From contig CACERG010000003.1 in NCBI GenBank assembly GCA_902561795.1, forward strand, positions 77,693 to 137,274: a DNA stretch of 59,582 nt, read 5' to 3'. Below the pieces are notes generated by a model, which did no database searches, was not told the origin of the DNA, and saw only the letters and a program-made list of their open reading frames with translations. Made by a program: the position numbers and the translations under genes. Shown here in pieces: positions 36,342 to 43,947 of this stretch. This DNA comes from an uncultured Bacteroidota bacterium. GTDB taxonomy: Bacteria > Bacteroidota > Bacteroidia > Flavobacteriales > Flavobacteriaceae. Each line of letters opens with the position of its first letter. The stretch's first letter is position 1.

Positions 36342-37733
36342 TTATGCTATCATCTCAAACTTTGCAGTAAAATGACGTAAACTAATAATAGGACCTTCAT
36401 AGGTAAGTTTTAATCCCTTCATTTTATCTCTCCTTTTAAAAACATCTTCAAGAGCATTAATTACAACATCCATATGTCTATTTGTGTAAACTCTTCTTGA
36501 AACTGTGAGACGTACTAGTTCTAAATCAGGGAAAATTATCTTTCCAGTTTCTTTATCTTTTTTTGAAAAAGCACAGGAACCTAGCTCAACACCCCTAACA
36601 CCAGCTGTCTTATACAATTCTATTACTAGAGCTTGACCAGGAAATTCTTTTTGAGGAATATGGGGATAAAATTTTTGTGCATCAATATATACCCCATGTC
36701 CACCCGTAGGAAGAATAATAGGGATTCCTCGTTTAAATAATTCTTCCCCAAGATATTGAACTTGTTCTATTCTATATTTAAGATATTCTTCATCAATTCC
36801 TTCTTGCAGTCCAATTGCTAGTGCTTCTAGATCTCTTCCACTCATACCTCCATAAGTAACAAAACCTTCGTTGATAATTGCCAATTGATTAATCATTGGA
36901 AATAATTCTTCGTGTCTTGTACAAATGAATCCACCTATGTTTACTAATCCATCTTTTTTAGAACTCATTACGCATCCATCTGCATAAGAGAATAATTCTT
37001 TGGCAATTTCTTTAACCGATTTATTTTCATACCCTTTTTCTCTTTTTTTTATGAAGTAACAATTTTCTGCAAATCTTGCAGCATCTATCATTAAAGGAAT
37101 GTTATTTGCTTTAGCTATTGATGAAACGCTCCTGATATTTTCCATCGAAACGGGTTGTCCTCCATTTCCATTTGATGTAACTGTAATTATAATGAGTGGA
37201 ATATTTTGACTTCCCTTTTCTGAAATAAATTTTTCAAGTTTTTCCAAATCCATATTTCCCTTAAATGGATAAGGATTTGAATTAGCCGTTCTGCCTTCTT
37301 CAATTATGAGATCTACAGGTATTGAACCTGCAATTTCTGAGTGACCTTTAAAACTGTCAAAATGTAAATTACCCAGTATATACCCTCCTTTGGAAGCGTA
37401 AAGTTGGGACATTATGAAGTCTGCAGCTCTACCTTGATGTGTAGGTTGAACGTATGGGAAACCCATTATGTCTTGGACTGAATCTCTGAGATGATAAAAA
37501 CTTGAACTTCCTGCATATGACTCGTCACCTGTCATTATCCCCCCCCATTGCTTACTACTCATCGCCGAAGTACCACTGTCTGTCAACATGTCTATAAATA
37601 CATTCTCTGCAGGTATTTTAAAAATATTGAAATCTGCTGCTTTAACTAGTTTCTCTCTTTCTTCTCTTGTGGTTTTTCTTATGGGCTCCACCATTTTTAT
37701 TCGAAAAGGTTCTGCGTCATCAAGAAAGTTCAT
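36342..37733 (-). CDS. Tryptophanase/tyrosine phenol-lyase family PLP lyase, tryptophanase-like at two diagnostic positions
   Basis: This 463-residue PLP enzyme has the schiff-base lysine in SSKKDGLVNIGGF (Lys260) and the cofactor-binding IDAARFAEN segment. Tyrosine phenol-lyase has MERG with Arg381, which holds the phenol; this protein has VELG (Leu384), like VEIG of tryptophanase. Near the C-terminus it has LRHFTAK (His454), as in tryptophanase, where phenol-lyase has Phe. The lysine region, on the other hand, is closer to phenol-lyase. The family breaks tryptophan or tyrosine to pyruvate, ammonia and indole or phenol. It is the first gene of the PTS unit, 10 bp before the dehydrogenase gene. 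Its role there is unexplained and another beta-substituted amino acid may be the substrate. Confidence 0.85.
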   Translation of the reverse strand: MNFLDDAEPFRIKMVEPIRKTTREEREKLVKAADFNIFKIPAENVFIDMLTDSGTSAMSSKQWGGIMTGDESYAGSSSFYHLRDSVQDIMGFPYVQPTHQGRAADFIMSQLYASKGGYILGNLHFDSFKGHSEIAGSIPVDLIIEEGRTANSNPYPFKGNMDLEKLEKFISEKGSQNIPLIIITVTSNGNGGQPVSMENIRSVSSIAKANNIPLMIDAARFAENCYFIKKREKGYENKSVKEIAKELFSYADGCVMSSKKDGLVNIGGFICTRHEELFPMINQLAIINEGFVTYGGMSGRDLEALAIGLQEGIDEEYLKYRIEQVQYLGEELFKRGIPIILPTGGHGVYIDAQKFYPHIPQKEFPGQALVIELYKTAGVRGVELGSCAFSKKDKETGKIIFPDLELVRLTVSRRVYTNRHMDVVINALEDVFKRRDKMKGLKLTYEGPIISLRHFTAKFEMIA

Positions 37734-37738
37734 ATGAT

Positions 37739-37750
37739 ATTAATATTAAT
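37739..37750. promoter_or_regulatory. 12-bp perfect palindrome between the lyase operon and the divergent TIM-barrel gene
   Basis: ATTAATATTAAT is a perfect palindrome 6 bp before the lyase ATG, inside the 96-bp divergent intergenic region. It could be an operator, but such AT-only palindromes arise easily by chance. No full promoter was recognised for either direction. Confidence 0.2.
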
Positions 37751-37829
37751 TACACATTTATTGGTAACTAAAATTACATTTTTCTCGCTTTTTGATAGCT
37801 TTTTTTAATTAATTTTAGATTTTTCGCAG

Positions 37830-38720
37830 ATGAAAAGACGTAATTTTTTAAATCAAATTGGACTTTTAGGTGGGATATCACTTGCAGGGCTTTCAATCGA
37901 AGCATGCAATTCATTTTCAAAATATAAAATGGGTCTTCAGCTTTTTAGTGTTCGTGATGCTATGGAAAAAGATCCAATTGAAACCCTTAAAAAATTAAAG
38001 TTAATGGGATATGAAGATTTTGAAACTTATGGTTTCGATCCAAATACTAATAAAATTTACGGTTTAAATGTTTCTGATTTCAGTCAAATTTTAAAGGATT
38101 TAGGTCTTTCAACCACTAGTGGTCATTTCGGATTTACTGATTATTTTAATTCTAATGAAGATAAACTTAAGTGGTTTGTTGATAGTTGCATAGAGGCATC
38201 TAAAAAACTTAAAGCATCCTATATAACCTGGCCATGGGTACATCCCGATCAGCGTAATTCAGAAAGTTTCAAAATTTTAGCAAACAAGCTCAATCAGATT
38301 GGAGAACAAGTAAATTCTGCCGGTTTAAAATTTGCGTATCATAATCATGGGTATGAATTCGAAGATTGGAACGGTACAACAGGTCATGAAATTTTAATTA
38401 GAGTAACAGATCCTGATTTTGTCAAACTCCAGATGGATATGTATTGGGTTGTACATTCAGGGAAAACTCCAAAAGAGCTGGTTGACCAACACCCAGGACG
38501 TTATACGATGTGGCATATAAAAGATATGGATAAAATTACAAGGGATTATAGTGAATTGGGTAATGGATCAATTGACTATGCTAAAATTCTTCCTGATTCT
38601 GAAAAAAGCGGATTAGAATATTATTACATAGAGCAAGGGGGCAATTTTAAATATAATTCAATGAAAAGTGCAGCAACATCAGCAAAATTCTTTAAGAAAA
38701 ATCTTCAAAACCTAATCTAA
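37830..38720 (+). CDS. Xylose-isomerase-like TIM barrel protein (sugar phosphate isomerase/epimerase family), exported
   Basis: This 296-residue protein has an N-terminal MKRRNFLNQIG twin-arginine-like signal and a lipobox-like SIEAC (Cys26), so it is probably a periplasmic or lipid-anchored protein. The rest is an AP_endonuc_2/xylose-isomerase-like barrel with metal-site residues in FAYHNHGYEF, KLQMDMYW, WHIKDMD and YYIEQGG. Bacteroidota have many such proteins acting on sugars, often beside GMC oxidoreductases. It is divergent from the PTS unit and separated by 96 bp, so shared regulation is possible. The substrate is unknown. Confidence 0.82.
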   Translation: MKRRNFLNQIGLLGGISLAGLSIEACNSFSKYKMGLQLFSVRDAMEKDPIETLKKLKLMGYEDFETYGFDPNTNKIYGLNVSDFSQILKDLGLSTTSGHFGFTDYFNSNEDKLKWFVDSCIEASKKLKASYITWPWVHPDQRNSESFKILANKLNQIGEQVNSAGLKFAYHNHGYEFEDWNGTTGHEILIRVTDPDFVKLQMDMYWVVHSGKTPKELVDQHPGRYTMWHIKDMDKITRDYSELGNGSIDYAKILPDSEKSGLEYYYIEQGGNFKYNSMKSAATSAKFFKKNLQNLI

Positions 38721-38727
38721 TTTTTTT

Positions 38728-39516
38728 TCATTTTATTTCAAAAGCTCCTTTTAAATAAGTTCTTGCTTTTCCACCGATCAATACTCGATCTCCCCTGTTA
38801 TGACATAATAATTCCCCACCTCGCTGAGATAGTTGTTTAGCTTGCATTTCCTCTTTGTTTAATTTTTTTGCCCAGTAAGGTATCAAAGAGCAATGTGCAG
38901 AACCAGTAACAGGATCTTCAAGTAAAGTAGCTCTTGGAGTGAAAAAACGAGAAACAAAATCAACATTTTCTCCTGGTGCTGTTATTATAACTCCACCAGT
39001 ACCTAGGTTTAAAGTATCAAAAATATTTCTTTCAATTTGAATATTTTTTACATCTTCCAAGTTCTTATAAACTAAAACAAAATCCCTTGATTTAAAAACC
39101 TCCTGTGGTTTTTTACTTAAAGATTTTTCTAAATTCGATGGAAGTTCAGCTTTTACTGGCATTCGAGAAGGAAAATTCAAAAAATAATAATCTTTTTCAA
39201 TATTAACACTAACTTTTCCACTAAGAGTCATAAAAATTAGGTTTGACTTAGGATTTTGTAAATGTTTTTTTATAACATGAGCAGTTGCAAGAGTAGCATG
39301 TCCACAAAGGTCCATCTCTAGGTCAGGAGTAAACCATCTTAAATGAATTGTGTCTTTATCTTGGACGAAGAAAGCAGTCTCAGGCACTGCATTTTCTTTT
39401 GCTATATTTAAAAGTATTTCGTCTTCTAACCATTTATCTAAAGGAACCACACAAGCCGGATTTCCTTTAAAAATTGAAGTCGTGAATGCATCAACTTGAT
39501 AAACAGAATAGGTCAT
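38728..39516 (-). CDS. PhzF-family isomerase-like protein
   Basis: This 262-residue protein has the PhzF/YddE family features: VDAFTTSIFKGNPACVV at the N-terminus, the catalytic-type Glu in AVPETAFF (about residue 46), DLCGHATLA, and EDPVTGSAHC near the C-terminus. The family catalyses isomerisation by proton transfer, but most members, including this one, have unknown substrates. No phenazine genes are present. It is convergent with the TIM-barrel gene (7 bp) and 40 bp after the start of the oxidoreductase gene upstream. Confidence 0.87.
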   Translation of the reverse strand: MTYSVYQVDAFTTSIFKGNPACVVPLDKWLEDEILLNIAKENAVPETAFFVQDKDTIHLRWFTPDLEMDLCGHATLATAHVIKKHLQNPKSNLIFMTLSGKVSVNIEKDYYFLNFPSRMPVKAELPSNLEKSLSKKPQEVFKSRDFVLVYKNLEDVKNIQIERNIFDTLNLGTGGVIITAPGENVDFVSRFFTPRATLLEDPVTGSAHCSLIPYWAKKLNKEEMQAKQLSQRGGELLCHNRGDRVLIGGKARTYLKGAFEIK

Positions 39517-39556
39517 TGTTAAATATAATTACTTTTTGAATCTTATTGGAAAGAAC

Positions 39557-40570
39557 TCAATCAAATCCTTGTATACCTTGAACCGTCGTGTATTTTAAAG
39601 TAAACTTCTTTTCTGGATTAATAATTTTATAAGCAGCTTGAACAGCAAGTGTTGCCTCATGAAAACCACACAATATCAGCTTCAATTTTCCCGGGTAAGT
39701 GTTGATATCTCCAATAGCAAATATTCCTGGGATATTGGTCTGGTAGTCAATCGTATTATCAACTTTAATTGCATTTTTCTCAATTTCTAAATCCCAATCA
39801 ACAATAGGTCCTAATTTTGGAGACAAACCAAATAGTGGTAACCAGAAATCAACTTTAACAATCTTATTATTTCCATTTTTTTGTTCTATTTCAATTTCTG
39901 ACAAAACTTTTTTTCCTTTAAGGCCTACCACCTCTGCATTAGTATACAATTCTAATTTACCTTCATTTTTAAATTTATATATTTTCTCCACGGAATCCTT
40001 ATGAGCTCTAAATGATTCACTTCTATGAACTAATCCGACTGATGTATTACTTTGATTTGCAAAAAATATGGCCCAATCTAATGCTGAATCTCCTCCACCC
40101 GAAATAAATACTTTTTTCCCCATAAATAAATCAGGTTCTTTGACAATAAATTCAACCCCTTTTCTCTCAAATTGAGTTAAATTTTGAATTATTGGTTTTC
40201 TTGGTTCAAAGCTCCCTAAACCACCTGCTATCATTACAACAGGAGCTATATGTTCTGTCCCTTCTCTAGTTGTGACTATAAAACATCCATCTTTTTGCTT
40301 TTTTATTTTTTCAGCCCTTTCACCAAGAGTAAAACCTGGTTTAAAGGGTTTGGCTTGCTCCATTAAATTGTCAACAAGCTCACCGGCCAAAACAGTCGGG
40401 TAGCCAGGGATATCATAGATTGGTTTTTTTGGATAGATCTCTGAAAGTTGTCCTCCAGGATTTGCGATTACATCAATTAAATGGCACCTGAGCTTCATTA
40501 GGCCAGCTTCAAAAACCGCAAAAAGGCCAACTGGACCGGCACCAATAATAATAATGTCTGTTCTAATCAT
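39557..40570 (-). CDS. Ferredoxin-NADP reductase, thioredoxin-reductase-like type
   Basis: About 337 residues starting at ATG 40570; a TTG four codons upstream was not chosen. It has an FAD site (IIIGAGPVGLF) and PGGQLSEIYPKKPIYDIPGYP. A second nucleotide site, ISGGGDSALDWA, binds NADPH, and FAIGDINTYPGKLKL lies near the C-terminus. The CxxC pair of thioredoxin reductase is missing, as expected for YumC-type ferredoxin-NADP reductases. It is cytosolic and passes electrons between NADPH and ferredoxin. Confidence 0.87.
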   Translation of the reverse strand: MIRTDIIIIGAGPVGLFAVFEAGLMKLRCHLIDVIANPGGQLSEIYPKKPIYDIPGYPTVLAGELVDNLMEQAKPFKPGFTLGERAEKIKKQKDGCFIVTTREGTEHIAPVVMIAGGLGSFEPRKPIIQNLTQFERKGVEFIVKEPDLFMGKKVFISGGGDSALDWAIFFANQSNTSVGLVHRSESFRAHKDSVEKIYKFKNEGKLELYTNAEVVGLKGKKVLSEIEIEQKNGNNKIVKVDFWLPLFGLSPKLGPIVDWDLEIEKNAIKVDNTIDYQTNIPGIFAIGDINTYPGKLKLILCGFHEATLAVQAAYKIINPEKKFTLKYTTVQGIQGFD

Positions 40571-40627
40571 AGCTTTTACCAAATTTCAAATTTCGTTACT
40601 ATTTATTGAAATAACTAATCTTAAATT

Positions 40628-42091
40628 CTATAGACCGCTTATGTAACTCCCTAGCGTGTCTTTGAACTGAAAACCTTCAAGAGTTCTGTATTTATTTAAA
40701 CGCTTGTTGGCTTCAAGTCCCCAAAGAAGAAATTCCATCATAAAATAGATATCATCTTTTTCGCATTTAGGGTGATGTTTTTTTATAATATTTTGGATAT
40801 CTGGAATCATTTCTAAGGTGTCTCTATATGCACTCTCACTGAGAGTGTCCTCTAGAAAGATTTCATTATCACTTAAAAACCATCCTAAAAGTTTATCATA
40901 TGGACTTTTTTGATCTTCCTTTTCAAGTTTTTTAATTTCGGGGAAATAAGAAGGGAAAAGAGTTTTGCAAGCCTCAGAAATTAAATGATAGGAAATTTGT
41001 TCCGCGCCTTCCTGCTCACCTTCATATACTAATTCGACTTTTCCATTAATGGATGGAATAATTCCTAAAAAATCTGCCATACGAATACATGCATTTTTTT
41101 CTCCATTAATTAAAATTCTTCGCTCCGCAGTACTTATTAGATTTTCAAATGCTGTAATACTCATCCTTGTACTAACTCCACTTTTAGAATCAACATAATC
41201 ACTTTTACGTGCTTCAAAACTTATCTGTTCAAGAATGTCTCTTGCCAACTCGGGAACATGAATTTTTGTTTTGTTGGTGTTTTTAATGTTTGCTTCTTGT
41301 TTTGTAATTGCTTTAGCAATTTCGATCGAGTGTGGATAATGCGTTAAAATTTGTGAACCAATTCTATCCTTAAGTGGTGTTACAATGCTACCCCTGTTAG
41401 TGTAGTCTTCTGGATTGGCAGTAAATATGATTTGTGTTTCAATGGGAAGCCTCAATTTAAATCCACGAATTTGAATCTCTTTTTCTTGTAAAATTGAAAA
41501 AAGAGCTACTTGAATTCTTGCTTGTAAATCGGGTAATTCATTTAAAACAAATATACATCTATGGGCTCGAGGTATCATACCAAAATGTATAACACGCTCG
41601 TCAGCATAAGAGAGTCTTAAGTTAGCTGCCTTAATTGGGTCTACATCTCCAATTAAATCAGCAACAGTAACATCTGGTGTAGCAAGTTTTTCAAAAAAGC
41701 GATCATGACGATGTAGCCATTTAATTGGAGTTTGCTCCCCTTTTTTAGAGATTAATTCTTTAGCCTCCTGACTAATTGGTGAAAGTGGACAATCATTTAT
41801 TTCAGAACCATCTACTATAGGGATCCACTCGTTTAATAATTCGGTCATTTGACGAGCTATTCGAGTTTTAGCTTGTCCCCTTAATCCAAGGAGATTTATA
41901 TTGTGTCCAGATAATAAAGCTCTCTCGATATCAGGAATTACTGTATTTTCGTACCCAATTAATCCGTCAAATGTACTTACACCGTTACTTAGGCGTTGTC
42001 TCAAATTACCAGCTAATTCTTGCTGTATGCTTTCTGATTTATAATTAGTTTTTCTTAATTCTCCTAGTGTTGCAATTTTTGGTGAATCCAT
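40628..42091 (-). CDS. MoxR-like/magnesium-chelatase-type AAA+ ATPase
   Basis: This 487-residue ATPase has Walker A GLRGQAKTRIA (about 68-78), a Walker B-like CIFVLNELPDL with Asn in place of the usual Asp, sensor 1 in IIFTANPEDYTN, and the PLKDRIGSQI arginine-finger region. A helical C-terminal region of about 200 residues follows. MoxR ATPases work with VWA proteins in metal insertion or complex maturation; the following gene encodes a VWA protein (11 bp away), so the two probably form one machine. No chlorophyll or cobalamin genes are nearby, so the client is unknown. Confidence 0.85.
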   Translation of the reverse strand: MDSPKIATLGELRKTNYKSESIQQELAGNLRQRLSNGVSTFDGLIGYENTVIPDIERALLSGHNINLLGLRGQAKTRIARQMTELLNEWIPIVDGSEINDCPLSPISQEAKELISKKGEQTPIKWLHRHDRFFEKLATPDVTVADLIGDVDPIKAANLRLSYADERVIHFGMIPRAHRCIFVLNELPDLQARIQVALFSILQEKEIQIRGFKLRLPIETQIIFTANPEDYTNRGSIVTPLKDRIGSQILTHYPHSIEIAKAITKQEANIKNTNKTKIHVPELARDILEQISFEARKSDYVDSKSGVSTRMSITAFENLISTAERRILINGEKNACIRMADFLGIIPSINGKVELVYEGEQEGAEQISYHLISEACKTLFPSYFPEIKKLEKEDQKSPYDKLLGWFLSDNEIFLEDTLSESAYRDTLEMIPDIQNIIKKHHPKCEKDDIYFMMEFLLWGLEANKRLNKYRTLEGFQFKDTLGSYISGL

Positions 42092-42102
42092 ATTTGTAGT
42101 TC

Positions 42103-43227
42103 TTATTCTAGTTTTTTTCTTCTGTTTTTATTGTAATCTTCGAAAATCATTTGTCCTAAACCTTTCAAACCAGTAAAGAAAGCTTTTCCTTTATTAATTT
42201 CTGTGAATGTGCGAACGAATTGTTGAAGGTAAGGGTCTTGTGCTATCATGAAAGTTGTTATAGGAATTTGTAATTTTTTTGCTTGCCTTGCCATGTTGTA
42301 GCATTTTTCTACAATACTTTCATCTAGTCCAACACTATTTTTATAGTAATTTCCATCAGGCATTTTTAAACAACTCGGTTTGCCATCAGTTATCATAAAA
42401 ATTTGCTTATTAGTATTTTTCTTTCTTCTAAGTAAGTCCAGAGCCAGCTCTAGTCCAGCAACAGTATTAGTATGATACGGACCGACTTTCAAATATGGTA
42501 ATTCTTTTAAAGAAATTGGCCATGCATCATTACCGAATACGAGTATATCAAGTGTATCTTTAGGATATTGGGTTGTTATCATTTCAGCTAGAGCCATAGC
42601 TACTTTCTTAGCGGGTGTAATACGATCCTCTCCATAGAGTATCATACTATGACTTATATCTATCATCAATATTGTACTCATCTGAGTTTTAAAGAAATTA
42701 TCTTCAACTACAAGATCGTCATGTTGAATCGAAAAGTCATTACTTATTGACCTAATCTGAGCATTTTTTATACTTTGGGTTATATCGATTTTTTCTAGTG
42801 GGTCTCCGAATTGGTAAGCCTTGTATTCGCCTGTATTGTCTTCTCCTTGACCTATTTTTTGTGTTTTGTGATTTCCTTTTTTAGATTTTTTTAATTTTCC
42901 AAAAATCTGTTTAAGGGCGTGTTCTCTTAGAAGCTTTTCGGTTTTTGGGGTCAACGACAATCCCTCTCCATTACCACCTTTTTGATTATTTTGTTTTATA
43001 TATGATTTTTTGAGCAAGTCCTCTATGAAATCATCAATTGTATAGTCTTCATCTGTAAGCTTATATTCCTTATCAAGTTCTCTGAGCCATTCTATAGCTT
43101 CGTCAAAGTCACCAGAAGTGTGAGTAATGAGTTCCTTAAAGATTTCGAATAAATGCTCAAAGGGGGTCTGAACTTTTTTTTGATGTTTAGTAAAACTTAA
43201 CCCAGTACCTATAGATTGTAATTTCAT
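42103..43227 (-). CDS. VWA-domain protein, partner of the MoxR ATPase
   Basis: About 374 residues from ATG 43227; a TTG three codons earlier was rejected. The N-terminal half is charged and Lys-rich. The C-terminal half is a von Willebrand A domain with an intact MIDAS (MIDISHSM, then TPAKK for the Thr ligand, and MITDGKPS for the Asp). It is transcribed before the MoxR gene on the minus strand. In MoxR-VWA systems the VWA protein binds the client and the ATPase drives a conformational change. A TAnnTTTG-like element at 43234-43241 is too close to the start to be a confident promoter. Confidence 0.85.
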   Translation of the reverse strand: MKLQSIGTGLSFTKHQKKVQTPFEHLFEIFKELITHTSGDFDEAIEWLRELDKEYKLTDEDYTIDDFIEDLLKKSYIKQNNQKGGNGEGLSLTPKTEKLLREHALKQIFGKLKKSKKGNHKTQKIGQGEDNTGEYKAYQFGDPLEKIDITQSIKNAQIRSISNDFSIQHDDLVVEDNFFKTQMSTILMIDISHSMILYGEDRITPAKKVAMALAEMITTQYPKDTLDILVFGNDAWPISLKELPYLKVGPYHTNTVAGLELALDLLRRKKNTNKQIFMITDGKPSCLKMPDGNYYKNSVGLDESIVEKCYNMARQAKKLQIPITTFMIAQDPYLQQFVRTFTEINKGKAFFTGLKGLGQMIFEDYNKNRRKKLE

Positions 43228-43389
43228 AGCCGCCAAAAATACAATTTTTTTGATCTAGAAATTTAAATTCCAATCTAATTTCCAAAACTGTTATCAAACA
43301 ATTAAGTAATTAATAAATTAAACCAATAAAATTTTTGAAATGTGAAAATTAGACAAGCATAATTTCAAATTTCTAATAGAAAACTAAAA

Positions 43390-43420
43390 TTGGTCATTTT
43401 AACAAATTCCCTTATATTTG
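43390..43420 (+). promoter_or_regulatory. Promoter of rimP-nusA-infB
   Basis: TTG (43390-43392), a 20-bp spacer and TATATTTG (43413-43420) form a full flavobacterial promoter. The predicted start is near 43427, giving a leader of about 45 bases that contains a hairpin. Confidence 0.72.
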
Positions 43421-43442
43421 GAACAAATTAATGATGCAAACC

Positions 43443-43470
43443 AAGGAGACTTAAAGTCCCCTTTTTTTTT
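43443..43470 (+). promoter_or_regulatory. Terminator-like hairpin in the rimP leader (possible attenuator)
   Basis: AAGGAGAC (43443-43450) pairs with GTCCCCTT (43456-43463), with one A-C mismatch and a TTAAA loop, and is followed by an unbroken T tract to 43470. It lies between the promoter and the rimP ATG at 43473, so a terminator here would act as an attenuator. NusA, encoded in this operon, is a known termination factor, which makes autoregulation plausible (inference). Confidence 0.6.
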
Positions 43471-43472
43471 AT

Positions 43473-43934
43473 ATGAGTTTACGTTTAAAAGTAGAGAACT
43501 TGTTGTCAGAAATATTAGACGAAAACCCGTCACTTTTCTTAATTGAACTTAAAGTAGGGATTGACAATACTATAAGCATTATCCTTGATGGTGATAAAGG
43601 AGTTACTTTAAATGATTGTATCAAAATAAGTAGGTTTATTGAGCATCATTTAGATAGAGATGATGAAGATTTCTCTCTCGAAGTTACATCCTCAGGGGTT
43701 GGTAATCCTTTAAAAAATAGCAGGCAATTTTTGAAGAACATTGGAAGAAAACTTAAAGTCGAATTATTAAACGGTTCTTCATTACAGGGTTTATTAGATG
43801 CAGCTGATGATTTAGGATTTACTTTAAAATGGAAACAAAGAGAACCCAAACCTGTTGGTAAGGGTAAGATAACAGTAGAAAAAATAGAGAAACTATCATA
43901 TGATGAAGTTATTAAAACAATTGTATTAGTATAA
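43473..43934 (+). CDS. rimP: Ribosome maturation factor RimP
   Basis: This 153-residue protein is needed for 30S subunit maturation. It has the family's two-domain layout, with ISIILDGDKGVTLNDC, SRFIEHHLD, FSLEVTSSGVGNPLK in the N-terminal domain and a C-terminal Sm-like domain. It is the first gene of the conserved rimP-nusA-infB operon, 13 bp before nusA. The ATG follows the T tract of the leader hairpin by two bases, so folding of that hairpin would also affect ribosome access. Confidence 0.93.
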   Translation: MSLRLKVENLLSEILDENPSLFLIELKVGIDNTISIILDGDKGVTLNDCIKISRFIEHHLDRDDEDFSLEVTSSGVGNPLKNSRQFLKNIGRKLKVELLNGSSLQGLLDAADDLGFTLKWKQREPKPVGKGKITVEKIEKLSYDEVIKTIVLV

Positions 43935-43947
43935 AGTAATATTTAAA

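Noticed and set aside
36342-37733. Calling the lyase tyrosine phenol-lyase.
   Set aside because: The phenol-binding Arg381 is replaced by Leu and the Phe448 position is His, as in tryptophanase.
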